The notes below the pieces were generated by a model. The model did no database searches. It had not been told where the DNA came from and was given only the letters and a program-made list of their open reading frames with translations. Positions 1-10,354 of a DNA stretch of 64,000 nucleotides are shown piece by piece; the stretch's first letter is position 1, and each line of letters begins with the position of its first letter. A program made the translations under genes and the position numbers. Origin of the DNA: Berberis thunbergii (lineage: Eukaryota; Streptophyta; Magnoliopsida; Ranunculales; Berberidaceae); the NCBI GenBank assembly GCA_003290165.1, contig QNQO01002056.1, positions 1 through 64,000 of the forward strand, given 5' to 3'.

Positions 1-2199
1 CAAATGAGGGACATCTCCAATGGGCAACACCCTTGATTTGTGGAAGTTGATTTTCAGTCCTGAAATAACTTCGAACCAAAGCATAATTCTCTTAAGAGCA
101 AGAACCTGAGAAGCGAACGCATCGCAAAAGAAGATAGTATCATCCGCATACTGGAGAATAGAGACGGGTGGACTACCCTCCGCGACAGAAAACCCTCTTA
201 CTAGGCCAGCATCAACCGCTTTAAGAATCATTTGGGTTAAACCTTCTGCTGCTATAGTAAAAAGAAGAGGAGATAGAGGATCGCCTTGTCGAAGGCCTTT
301 CGAGCTATTGAAAAACCCGTGCAGTTGACCATTAATTTTCAGAGAGAAATTTGCTGTAGATCTGCAAGTGTGAAGCCAATGAATCCATTTGCAGTCAAAC
401 CCCATGCGAGCCATTACCAAATCCAAGTATCTCCAAGAGACATTGTCAAAGGCTTTGGAGAAATCTAATTTGATAACAAGCCCTGGAACACCCTGTTTTT
501 TTCTGGAATCAATAATTTCATTGGCAATCAAGGGGCTATCAACCACCTGTCTTCCACTGACTGCTGCACTTTGAAAAGGAGAAATGACTGAATGAAGAAC
601 TATTTTCAATCTGTTTGCCAACACCTTGGCAATGATCTTATAGGCCCCATTCAAAATACTGATAGGTCTAAAATCATTTACCGTCCGCATTCCCGCACAC
701 TTAGGAATGAGTGAGATGATATTGGTGTTCAACCGCCAATCGAGAAAGTTTCTCGAGTTAAAATCTGCAACAACTTTCAGAAAATCATTTTTGATTACCT
801 CCCACATATTCAAATAGAACACCATTGAGAAACCATCAAGACCTGGAGAAACTTCAGATTTTAGATCTTCCATTGCCGCTCTAATTTCCATCTCCAAAAA
901 GTTTTCTACCAAGGCAGTAGCTGTAGACTGAGAGATAGACTTGAAGGTAATCCCCGAGAAGAAAGGTCGCCACTCCTCCTTTTCATGGAACAACTTCTTG
1001 AAGTGAGAAATCAAGAGTGCTCTAATACTGATTTCATCCAGTACCAATTCCTGACCCGTGCTGAGAGCTTCAATGGAGTTAAACAGTCTACGTCTGTTAG
1101 CCAGTATATGAAAGAATTTAGTCCCCTGATCCATATTGCGAACCCAATTGACTCCTGATCTGATTCTCCAAAACTCATCATCTCTCTTGGTTAATATTGC
1201 CCACTCTTGTTGTAGTTGCACTCTACAAGACCTCTCTTCAACAGTCAAATCCCTAATCTCTTCATCCGCATCAATGATAGCAATTAAAGCAGAGATATTT
1301 TGAATATATAGATTTGTCTTACCCCAAACTTTAGTCCACCAGCTTTTGAGATTGCATCTGAGAGCCTTAAGCTTCCACCATAAACAGTATCCAGGGTGGC
1401 CAGAGACTACTGAGTTGTTCCACCAAGTTTTCATATCCTCTGCCAGGGTAGGGTGATCAAACCAACCGTTATCAAAGGAAAAAAGGCGAGTACCACCAGC
1501 AACAGATGAGTTCGCAAGCAAAATCGCGTGATGGTCTGAACCAGCTGCACCTTTGAGCCATTCGACTTTATCACCAAATTTGTCAATCCAATCCACCGAG
1601 GCTAGAAATCGATCAAGTCGACAAAGGATAGGGAGATCTCTATGATTTGACCATGTGAATTTCCCCCCTTTAAGACTGAAATCAGCGAGTTCCACCTCAT
1701 TAATGAATTGATTGAATTTCTGCATGCTCGTGGACCTCCTCCTGCATCCTTTTTTTTCATTCATATGACGGACAACATTGAAGTCACCGGCTAACACCCA
1801 TGGAGATTGCACCCAACCAGCAATGTCATAAAGTTCTTCCCAGAAGTGGTCTCTAAGTGAAGGATCACATGGACCATAAATGTTAGTCCCTGACCAAATT
1901 GAGTTATCCGAGATCATTTGTAATTGAATAGAAAGGGAAAAAACCCCTTTCAATATTTCCCTCATCTGCAAAAGATCATTGTCCCAAATAGCTAAAATGT
2001 CGCCCGAGCTGCCAATGGATTCCACCATAGCCCAGTCAAAAGAACTATCACCCCACAATTTTCTGATAAATTCTCTAGAGCATCTCTCCAATTTCGTTTC
2101 CTGAATGAAAACAAGATCTGGACGATTCTCTGTAATTAATCTACGACAACCCCTTTGCCGCTCAGGATTTCCGAGCCCCCTACAGTTCCACGAAAGAAT
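1..2199 (-). CDS. LINE ORF2: endonuclease and reverse transcriptase (partial)
   Basis: About 733 codons can be followed from 2199 to the left edge without a stop that I could see. The apurinic-type endonuclease begins with ILSWNCRGLG and continues with QETKL, GDFNV and GSDHH (about 1529-1543). The reverse transcriptase follows with DGFS, FRPIS, KLDFSKAFD, GLRQGDPLSP and the catalytic YADDT (137-151). The protein nicks target DNA and copies the element RNA there. No ATG precedes the endonuclease: a TAA (2200-2202) sits directly before the first conserved codon, so the start is unclear. It may have been lost by mutation, or the reading may begin at an internal Met. The C-terminus is outside the window. 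Confidence 0.85.
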   Translation of the reverse strand, partial: MLSWNCRGLGNPERQRGCRRLITENRPDLVFIQETKLERCSREFIRKLWGDSSFDWAMVESIGSSGDILAIWDNDLLQMREILKGVFSLSIQLQMISDNSIWSGTNIYGPCDPSLRDHFWEELYDIAGWVQSPWVLAGDFNVVRHMNEKKGCRRRSTSMQKFNQFINEVELADFSLKGGKFTWSNHRDLPILCRLDRFLASVDWIDKFGDKVEWLKGAAGSDHHAILLANSSVAGGTRLFSFDNGWFDHPTLAEDMKTWWNNSVVSGHPGYCLWWKLKALRCNLKSWWTKVWGKTNLYIQNISALIAIIDADEEIRDLTVEERSCRVQLQQEWAILTKRDDEFWRIRSGVNWVRNMDQGTKFFHILANRRRLFNSIEALSTGQELVLDEISIRALLISHFKKLFHEKEEWRPFFSGITFKSISQSTATALVENFLEMEIRAAMEDLKSEVSPGLDGFSMVFYLNMWEVIKNDFLKVVADFNSRNFLDWRLNTNIISLIPKCAGMRTVNDFRPISILNGAYKIIAKVLANRLKIVLHSVISPFQSAAVSGRQVVDSPLIANEIIDSRKKQGVPGLVIKLDFSKAFDNVSWRYLDLVMARMGFDCKWIHWLHTCRSTANFSLKINGQLHGFFNSSKGLRQGDPLSPLLFTIAAEGLTQMILKAVDAGLVRGFSVAEGSPPVSILQYADDTIFFCDAFASQVLALKRIMLWFEVISGLKINFHKSRVLPIGDVPHL

Positions 2200-2574
2200 T
2201 TAAGGTTCATGTAAAACCATCAGACCCGAATATGTTGCATTGGTCCAGTGCTGTGCCAGATATTCTACCCTGTGCTGCAGCTTGAACCATATCTAAAGCC
2301 CTGTTTTCATTTTGATTGAGGTCCACTCCCACTATGAAGCCAATGTCTTTGAAAGCCGAACGATCTGATGCTGCTTCCTGAGTCGCATGACAGTTAGAGA
2401 CAGAAGGCTCCGCACTGTCATGGACCCTAGAAACAAAAATTGGAGACTTGCCAGAATCCTATGGGACCTCAAAACCTGGAGGAGCACCAACGTGGTCTGG
2501 GGTAGATGAGAAACTCTCCGCGTGAGGAACACATGGATTTGTAGACAAATCATGTGCTTCAACACAATGAGCTG
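2200..2574 (-). other. LINE inter-ORF stretch
   Basis: This lies between the ORF1 stop and the first endonuclease codon. It holds a 77-codon open frame (2565-2332, minus strand) with no recognisable domain. It could be a frameshifted end of ORF1 or plain inter-ORF spacer. Confidence 0.5.
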
Positions 2575-3918
2575 CTAGTGGCTCGAACCCGGGGGGTAAG
2601 GTAAAGAAACCGAAACATCCTGGGTCTGGTTGGAAGGCTCTCCCATTGTTAGTCCAGCAAGGGCACTACCACCTTTAAGTTCTCCCTGCCCTGCCTGGTT
2701 GGTTGAGATTGATTTGTTGGATCGCTTTTTAAGCATAAACCTTGATCTGGTAGGAAAGACTGAAAAGTTGGCCCATTCAGCGGTTCTGTCACGCTGTGCT
2801 TTTCTTGCTAGCTTTCGATCCCTGTGGGCCTGCTTAGACATCTTGGATAAAAGAGGATCCAGGTTGAAGACATCTTCTTCCACCGCTTCTAACACCTTCC
2901 AATAATTGCCAGCTGACTGTTGATTATTAGAATTAGCCAAGCTTTGTGCCGAAAAAGACTTAGGTCCTTTGTTGGGTGAGGGCCCAACAATACCTTTGCC
3001 TTTATTCTGCTCAGATGGGCGAACTGACTCAGACAAAGGGTTTCCAACTTTACCCGCTGAAGCGGCACGAGAGGCCGGGGAATTGGGAAGCATTGAATAG
3101 TGCGGGGGAGACTGATCCTTCATTGTCGGCATCCTAGGAGGTGGGTCGAAAGCTGCGCATGAGGACACGTGTGGAGAGTTGGCGAAGACCAAGAAAGCTG
3201 TGCGTCCAAACGGAAGAGCAACGGGTGTCCACTGAATCTCTGACTCAGGCAACTCTATCAGTGACCTTGCAAGATTCTTTCTTGCCACGGAATCTGGAGG
3301 AAGCTGATTGCCCCATACTTGGGACAAGAAATCAATAGGAGAATCGCGATGAATAGAAGGTGCTGCAATGGGAACCTTACCAGCAATCGGGGTAGGGCTC
3401 ACACGGGAGGGATTAGTGGCCACTACCTCCACAAAAGATCTGTTGCGCGAAGGTGGGACAACAGTAATACCTGGCAGATTTGAAACCCCATCTCTGCTAA
3501 CTTGCTGTTTAGGATAAGGCTGAGGCACCTTATTTAGAGTCATCTCATTCAAAGCTTGGGCGAATTGTTTCCAGCCTGTTCCTTCCGCGCCAGCTGGCAA
3601 CCTGAGAGTTTTGGACCCTGATCCCCAACCCACCAAAATAGAAAGGAAGATTCCTCCTATATTGGCCTCTTTCACCATCATAACCCATCTATTGTTGATT
3701 TTCCAGCTGGCTGAGAAGCCATTAGAGCCTGATTCTATGGCTTTCTTGAGTTGAAACTCAATCCATTTTCCCATCTGCAATTCGACAAAAACTTTGATTC
3801 TAACCCTCGAGCTTGATTCAAGTAACAACAAACCTCCTCTTGACTTTCGAATCCCAAATTCTTTCCCATCAATTTTCAACAAACGAAAATTTTCTTCTTT
3901 GAACTCCATCTCTCCCAA
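2575..3918 (-). CDS. LINE ORF1, RNA-binding/gag-like protein
   Basis: A 447-residue ORF starting MGEMEFKEENFRLL at 3918. Its place directly upstream of the endonuclease/RT ORF, on the same strand, and its composition fit ORF1 of plant L1 elements: an ordered N-terminal region of about 120 residues, then a long Pro/Ser-rich stretch, and a basic segment near residues 365-410. I see no CCHC zinc knuckle. Its first 116 residues are repeated in the upstream tandem copy (5029-4682). The role, RNA binding and RNP formation, is inferred from the family. Confidence 0.7.
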   Translation of the reverse strand: MGEMEFKEENFRLLKIDGKEFGIRKSRGGLLLLESSSRVRIKVFVELQMGKWIEFQLKKAIESGSNGFSASWKINNRWVMMVKEANIGGIFLSILVGWGSGSKTLRLPAGAEGTGWKQFAQALNEMTLNKVPQPYPKQQVSRDGVSNLPGITVVPPSRNRSFVEVVATNPSRVSPTPIAGKVPIAAPSIHRDSPIDFLSQVWGNQLPPDSVARKNLARSLIELPESEIQWTPVALPFGRTAFLVFANSPHVSSCAAFDPPPRMPTMKDQSPPHYSMLPNSPASRAASAGKVGNPLSESVRPSEQNKGKGIVGPSPNKGPKSFSAQSLANSNNQQSAGNYWKVLEAVEEDVFNLDPLLSKMSKQAHRDRKLARKAQRDRTAEWANFSVFPTRSRFMLKKRSNKSISTNQAGQGELKGGSALAGLTMGEPSNQTQDVSVSLPYPPGSSH

Positions 3919-5757
3919 GAATTAGTACAAATTAACAAACATACAAATACTATTCCACAAGCATACTAGCATCAGAGCAATAAAAAGATTAGGAAAAACT
4001 GTAGGATCTTACTGCGAGATCTTCACTGTGAGATGTTGTCGACTGCGAGATCCCTCCTTCCTGCGAGATCATCCTCCCTGCGAGATCCTCCTCCTCCCTG
4101 CAAGATCTGAGTGTCTTCTGCAATTACTCAAGCCCGTAATGTACCTTGCGAGATCTGAGTATCCACTGTGCAAAACCACTGCACAAAACCACTCTCACTG
4201 CACAAACCACCCTTCAGCAGGAAAACCACACTTGAGATCTCAATGTCAAAAACCACTTTCAGCAGTAAAGGACCACCTTCAGATCTCAATGTCGAAAAAA
4301 CCACCTTTGTCGGAAACCACACTTTAGATTGCGATGTGAAAATCACCACAGTCGAAAACCACCTCAGATCGCGAAGTCGAAAACCCCCACAGTCGAAACC
4401 ACCTCAGATCGCGATGTCGACAGCCCCCACAGTCGAAAACCCCCTGTTGCACTTGCTGAAACCTTGTTGCACTTGCAAGAGACACTATCGCTGAAACCCT
4501 TCTCGCTGAAGAAATCCTACTGAAACCCTCTCGCTGAAACCACTCTCTCAGTTTGAAAACCACCCTCTCGCTGAAACCACTCTCTCTGACTGAAACCACC
4601 CCTCTCTCTCGCTGAAACCACCCTCGCTGAAACCACTCGAAGTTGCACAACCCAACCTGAGAGTTTTGGACCCTAATCTTCTCAGCCTGTTCCTTCCGCG
4701 CCAGCTGGCAACCTGAGAGTTTTGGACCCTGATCCCCAACCCACCAAAATAGAAAGGAAGATTCCTCCTATATTGGCCTCTTTCACCATCATAACCCATC
4801 TATTGTTGATTTTCCAGCTGGCTGAGAAGCCATTAGAGCCTGATTCTATGGCTTTCTTGAGTTGAAACTCAATCCATTTTCCCATCTGCAATTCGACAAA
4901 AACTTTGATTCTAACCCTCGAGCTTGATTCAAGTAACAACAAACCTCCTCTTGACTTTCGAATCCCAAATTCTTTCCCATCAATTTTCAACAAACGAAAA
5001 TTTTCTTCTTTGAACTCCATCTCTCCCAAGAATTAGTACAAATTAACAAACATACAAATACTATTCCACAAGCATACTAGCATCAGAGCAATAAAAAGAT
5101 TAGGAAAAACTGTAGGATCTTACTGCGAGATCTTCACTGTGAGATGTTGTCGACTGCGAGATCCCTCCTTCCTGCGAGATCATCCTCCCTGCGAGATCCT
5201 CCTCCTCCCTGCGAGATCTGAGTGTCTTCTGCAATTACTCAAGCCCGTAATGTACCTTGCGAGATCTGAGTATCCACTGTGCAAAACCACTGCACAAAAC
5301 CACTCTCACTGCACAAACCACCCTTCAGCAGGAAAACCACACTTGAGATCTCAATGTCAAAAACCACTTTCAGCAGTAAAGGACCACCTTCAGATCTCAA
5401 TGTCGAAAAAACCACCTTTGTCGGAAACCACACTTTAGATTGCGATGTGAAAATCACCACAGTCGAAAACCACCTCAGATCGCGAAGTCGAAACCCCCAC
5501 AGTCGAAACCACCTCAGATCGCGATGTCGACAGCCCCCACAGTCGAAAACCCCCTGTTGCACTTGCTGAAACCTTGTTGCACTTGCAAGAGACACTATCG
5601 CTGAAACCCTTCTCGCTGAAGAAATCCTACTGAAACCCTCTCGCTGAAACCACTCTCTCAGTTTGAAAACCACCCTCTCGCTGAAACCACTCTCTCTGAC
5701 TGAAACCACCCTCTCTCTCGCTGAAACCACCCTCGCTGAAACCACTCGAAGTTGCAA
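3572..5757 (-). repeat. 1,111-bp tandem duplication of the LINE 5' region
   Basis: Two head-to-tail copies with a constant offset of 1,111 bp: 3572-4682 and 4683 to about 5757. Each holds the first 116 codons of ORF1 plus about 740 bp of 5' region. The 5' region is C-rich on the plus strand and made of degenerate short repeats such as GCGAGATC, CGCTGAAACC and CAGTCGAAACC. At the junction (4657-4682) a short extra piece starting ACCTGAGAGTTTTGGACCCT is inserted. The copies differ by only a few bases and small indels, so the event is recent. The layout resembles the 5' monomer repeats of some LINEs. Confidence 0.85.
4682..5029 (-). pseudogene. Duplicated, truncated start of LINE ORF1
   Basis: The first 115 residues match ORF1 at 3918. 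The frame then stops at the tandem-duplication junction. It is a by-product of the 5' duplication. If transcription starts in the outer copy, this short ORF would lie in the leader ahead of the full ORF1. Confidence 0.85.
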
Positions 5758-5969
5758 AATTTCAAGCCAATGCCACCTCCATCTGCTCAAGAAGTATGCG
5801 CCGAGTCTGTACTTTGCTTGGCTGATCCAAGGTCAAGGCAATTCCTTGAAAGATCAGTTACGTCTCCTTCAACATCTCCTCCATGCACCCTCCCTACTGC
5901 TAATCGTGGTGTTATAGAGAGTTGGATACAAAGCCATGCACCCTCCCTACTGCTAATCAGTGATGTTCA
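5758..5969. other. Unrecognised stretch at the LINE 5' end
   Basis: This lies between the end of the 5' duplication and the ABCC-like sequence. A 20-base motif, ATGCACCCTCCCTACTGCTA, occurs twice (starting 5883 and 5938). Plus-strand open frames of 70-85 codons cross it without a recognisable domain. It may be the outermost LINE leader or pre-existing target DNA. Confidence 0.4.
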
Positions 5970-6421
5970 GTGATGAGAGTAGAACTGTTGACGAGAGTTT
6001 TCACATCTTTTGACAAGGGAGTCGACAAAGCCATCCAGCAATTGCTCACAATCTGAAGGGATTGAAAGAGACTCTGCGATATCAAGATGAATAGCACGAG
6101 AGCTCCTCCATATGCCGTGGTTAGATATTTCCAATACACATGAAGACCAACTCTTCCTTTCTCTCTCTTCTTCCTAGACAAGTTGTCCTTTGGGACCAAC
6201 TATCTCATCTGTTTTACCATCTTCTTTGTGCTCAACATTTTGATCCTTCTCCATTTTACCATCTTTGGCATTGTTCTCAGAAGTTGGTCCTAACTCAACA
6301 GAATCAAGGGCTGATAAAGCCTTCTTATGGGCACAAACGAGCTCCATAAAGTCTGCTCCTGAACTAAGAATATCATCATACTTGCCTGATTGTGTAATTC
6401 TCCCATCTTTCATTACCTGAA
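5970..6421 (-). pseudogene. ABCC (MRP-type) transporter fragment: linker and start of second membrane domain
   Basis: Read on the minus strand this gives the end of the first nucleotide-binding half (MKDGRITQSGKYDDIL), the charged linker (Glu/Lys-rich, about residues 35-75) and the first helix of the second membrane domain (GRVGLHVYWKYLTTAYGGAL). It is closely similar to 29340-29795 and 49548-49760. A frame break separates linker and membrane part. It is cut on one side by the LINE region and on the other by an RTE fragment that lands just past the exon end. A functional ABCC needs two membrane and two nucleotide-binding domains, so this is a scrap. Confidence 0.85.
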
Positions 6422-6423
6422 AA

Positions 6424-6850
6424 TCATCATCATCATCATCAAAGCCCATTCCCGAGATTTTTGGGGTCGGCTACATGGATTTTGGTTCTTCAAGCAATGC
6501 GATATTCCCACATTTCCTCGCCTAATCCAAGCTCAATGATATCTTCATTCACCTTCTTCATCCAAATTTTCAACGGTCGTCCCCTCCGTCTACACCCTCC
6601 ATTAACTTGCCAATCTAAACATTTTCTAATTGGCGTCGTGCTTGGTCTCCTCCGCACATGACCAAACCAAGTTAAACGTCTTTCTCTAATTTCGTCCTCA
6701 ATGGGCGCTACACCTAAGTATCTCCTAATTCTTTCATTTCTAATTTTATCCTTACGAGTTTTACCACACATCCACCTTAACATACGCATTTCTGCTACTG
6801 CCATCGTATGCGTATGTTATCCCGTAGTAGCCCAACATTCTGAACCGTAT
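6424..6850 (-). mobile_element. RTE-clade LINE, 5'-truncated 3' end
   Basis: The minus strand encodes the conserved C-terminus of plant RTE elements: MAVAEMRMLRWMCGKTRKDK, then GVAPIEDEIRERRLTWFGHV. The ORF stops at about 6490. Next come the short 3' UTR (containing GTAGCCGACCCCAAAAATC) and a (GAT)n tail at 6440-6424. Ending in a short tandem repeat instead of poly(A) is typical of RTE. Everything upstream of about residue 1 of this C-terminal part is missing. It separates the ABCC scrap from block A. Confidence 0.85.
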
Positions 6851-6857
6851 AGCATTT

Positions 6858-9800
6858 ACCCATTTTACCAAGATTTTGGACTTTGGACGGTATTTACCCT
6901 TTTGGATTACACGACGATCTAAGACGATTTGGGTTGTGGAAGGATGGTCGAAGTATCCGAGACGGGGAAGTTGGGTAGAAGTCGGAGTGAGCACTAGTCC
7001 CAAATGCTTTCGTAACAAACTGATATGAAACACATTATGAAGAGCCAGGAAGCAAAGCCAATTTATAAGCCACTAGACCTACTTTCTCAATGATTTGGTA
7101 TGGACCAAAGAAACGTGAGGCGAGTTTCATGGAGCCACGAAATGCCACAGAAGTCTGTCGATAAGGATGTAGTTTCAAATACACAATCTCCCACAACGAA
7201 TGAGACCTCGCGTCGATGTTGGTCTGCTTGACATTTCATCTGATGTTGAGCCAGCAGGAGGTTGTGTCGGATCACACATAAAATGGCATCTCGGTCACGC
7301 ATATACTCATCTAGCACTTGGACATGAGAAGTGCCCGGCACATAAGCTAGTAGACTTGGAGGCGGAATGTCTAAACAACTTCAAAGGGTGTCATTTTGGT
7401 AGAGGAGTGAGTAGATGTGCCAAGGAATCCATTCGAGCCATTTTCGTGGCTGGTCACAGGCAAAACATCGTAAATACTATTCCAAAGTTCGATTGACAAC
7501 TTCGGTTTGACAATCAGATTGGGGTGGTAACTCGAGCTTATACACAACTTGGTTCCCTGCAGCTAGAATAACATCGCCAAAAGGAGCTGATAAAAACCTT
7601 GTTGCGGTCACTAACAATTGATGTCAGAATGCCGTGTGGGTGAACCACATTGGCGATAAATGCCTTGGCGACAGTCACAGCTATAAACAGGTGTTTCAAG
7701 ACTATGCAATGAGCATATTTCGTCAATCTATCGATGATTACCATAATGAGATTATATCCACTAGACGATGGATGAAATCAGTATTAGAGCACTCTTGATT
7801 TCTCACTTCAAGAAGTTGTTCCATGAAAAGGAGGAGTGGCGACCTTTCTTCTCGGGGATTACCTTCAAGTCTATCTCTCAGTCTACAGCTACTGCCTTGG
7901 TAGAAAACTTTTCGGAGATGGAAATTAGAGCGGCAATGGAAGATCTAAAATCTGAAGTATCTCCAGGTCTTGATGGTTTCTCAATGGTGTTCTACTTGAA
8001 TATGTGGGAGGTAATCAAAAATGATTTTCTGAAAGTTGTTGCAGATTTTAACTTGAGAACTTTCTCGATTGGCGGTTGAACACCACTATCATCTCACTCA
8101 TTCCTAAATGTGCGGGAATGCGGACGGTAAATGATTTTAGACCTATCAGTATTTTGAATGGGGCCTATAAGATCATTGCCAAGGTGTTGGCTAACAGATT
8201 GAAAATAGTTCTTCATTCAGTCATTTCTCCTTTTCAAAGTGCAGCAGTCAGTGGAAGACAGGTGGTTGATAGCCCCTTGATTGCGAATGAAATTATTGAT
8301 TCCAGAAAAAAAACAGGGTGTTCCAGGGCTTGTTATCAAATTAGATTTCTCCAAATCCTTTGACAATGTTTCTTGGAGATACTTGGATTTGGTAATGGCT
8401 CGCATGGGGTTTGACTACAAATGGATTCATTGGCTTCACACTTGCAGATCTACAGCAAATTTCTCTCTGAAAATTAATGGTCAACTGCACGGGTTTTTCA
8501 ATAGCTCGAAAGGCCTTCGACAAGGCGATCCTCTGTCTCCTCTTCTTTTTACTATAGCAACAGAAGGTTTAACCCAAATGATTCTTAAAGCGGTTGATGC
8601 TGGCCTAGTAAGAGGGTTTCGGTAGCGGAGGGTAGTCCACCCATCTCTATTCTCCAGTATGCGGATGATACTATCCTCTTTTGTGATGCGTCCGCTTCTC
8701 AGGTTCTTGCTCTTAAGAGAATTATGCTTTGGTTCGAAGTTATTTCAGGACTGAAAATCAACTTCCACAAATCTAGGGTGTTGCCCATTGGAGATGTCCC
8801 CCATTTGCACCAGTTGGCGGGTTTATTGGGTTGTTCAGCAGGTCACCTTCCAGTTAAGTACCTGGGCATGCCATTGGGGGCTAGTTTCAAAAGTAAAGCT
8901 GTGTGGGATGAGACGATCGAAAGGATGGAATCAAAACTAGCGTCTTGGAAACGCAAATTTCTCTCCAAAGCAGGCAGACTATCTCTTGTCAAATCCACAT
9001 TAGCATCTATCCCGGTCTTCATTCTGTCTCTTATCAAGGTTCCCTGTTCCATAGCTGCCAAGATGGAACGGATCATGCGCGATTTCCTTTGGGGTTCTTC
9101 TCATAACTCTAGAAAGATGCATTTAGTGGGCTGGGAGAAAATTTGTTGCCCTAAATCCCGAGGTGGTTTAGGCATTCGTCAGGTGCTCACTTTCAATATT
9201 GCATTACTTTCTAAGTGGCTTTGGCGATTTGCAGATGAGAATGATAACTTATGGAGATCTCTCATCATGGACAAATATGGGCGCAATAGATGAGTTTGGG
9301 AAAAGAAAACTAAGTACACTTCCTTCGGCTGCTCTTTGTGGAAGTCTATCTCCCGATGCGCAAGTGGCTTCTACCCTCACACCTCTCTCCAATGTGGAAA
9401 TGGTGATCTCATCTCTTTCTGGCATGATGTTTGGTGTAGTAACCAACCTTTGAAGGATTTGTTTCCAAGGTTGTTTATCATTAACAACAATCAATTTGGG
9501 AGTGTGAGCAGTTTTTGGTCTAACGACAACTCTTGGGACCTTTCCTTTCGCAGACACCTTAATACTGAGGAACTAGATGAGTTCGCTAATCTTATACATT
9601 TGTTGGGTAGACAAATACTCTCAGAGGGACCAGATAGTTTGGTGTGGAAGGGTAAAGGTGTGGGCTTCTCGGTGAAAGAATTTTCGGATATGTTGGCTGC
9701 ATCTCATTATGAGACCCACTCTAACCCCTTCATTTCCTCCCACAAAAATCTGGTATGGGTGAAAAACCTTTTTCCTCGGATTAATTTCTTTAGTTGGTCA

Positions 9801-10309
9801 GTTTTGCACGAGAAGATATTGACTAAAGATAGGTTAAGGAAAATGGGAATCCTCACTGGGAGTCTTTGTGTGCTTTGCAATGAATTTGAAGAAACACTGG
9901 ACCATTTGATGCTTCATTGCAGTTTCTCCAAATCCATTTGGAGCAGTTTTTTGGTGGAATTCGGTTTGAGTTTGATGTTTGAAGACTCCATTTTAGATTG
10001 GCTAAGTTGGTGGTCTCAAGCTAATCCTTCCCGTCGGGGGGAGTGGTTATGGCGTAGGGTCCCTCAGGTTCTCATGTGGTGTGTGTGGAAAGAAAGAAAT
10101 AAAAGGGTTTTTGAAGGACTACACAGATCGGAGCACTCTATCTTTATCGAGATTAGAGAATTGTTGTGGAGGATGGGTTCGGCATGTAATTTATTTAAGG
10201 ATTTGGGTTTTGACACTTTTATAGTGTCTTGGCATTCCTTGATATAGGAACGTTTCTCGTTGTAATTTATTTCTCTTTCTTTCATTAATAAACATCTTCA
10301 TGTTTGATC

Positions 10310-10354
<45 letters not shown>

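Larger units (their letters stand above)
1..5969 (-). mobile_element. L1-type LINE, 5' part, cut by window edge
   Basis: A non-LTR retrotransposon read right to left: duplicated 5' region (about 5757 to 3919), ORF1 (3918-2575), an inter-ORF stretch, then ORF2 with endonuclease and reverse transcriptase running off position 1. The 3' half is outside the window, but a close relative at 7770-10352 shows how this family ends: a cysteine/histidine zinc-binding domain after the RT, a short 3' UTR and a poly(A) tail. The 5' boundary lies between 5757 and 5969, because sequence matching the ABCC gene starts at about 5970. ORF1 and the visible ORF2 show no internal break, so this copy looks young. Confidence 0.85.

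Noticed and set aside
4028..5790. Overlapping open frames on both strands in the LINE 5' region, including a 183-codon one on the minus strand
   Set aside because: They follow from degenerate short repeats, occur twice because of the tandem duplication, and match no domain.
8343..8523. Minus-strand ORF also found at 286-468
   Set aside because: Antisense shadow of the LINE reverse transcriptase; it recurs because the LINE copies are inverted.
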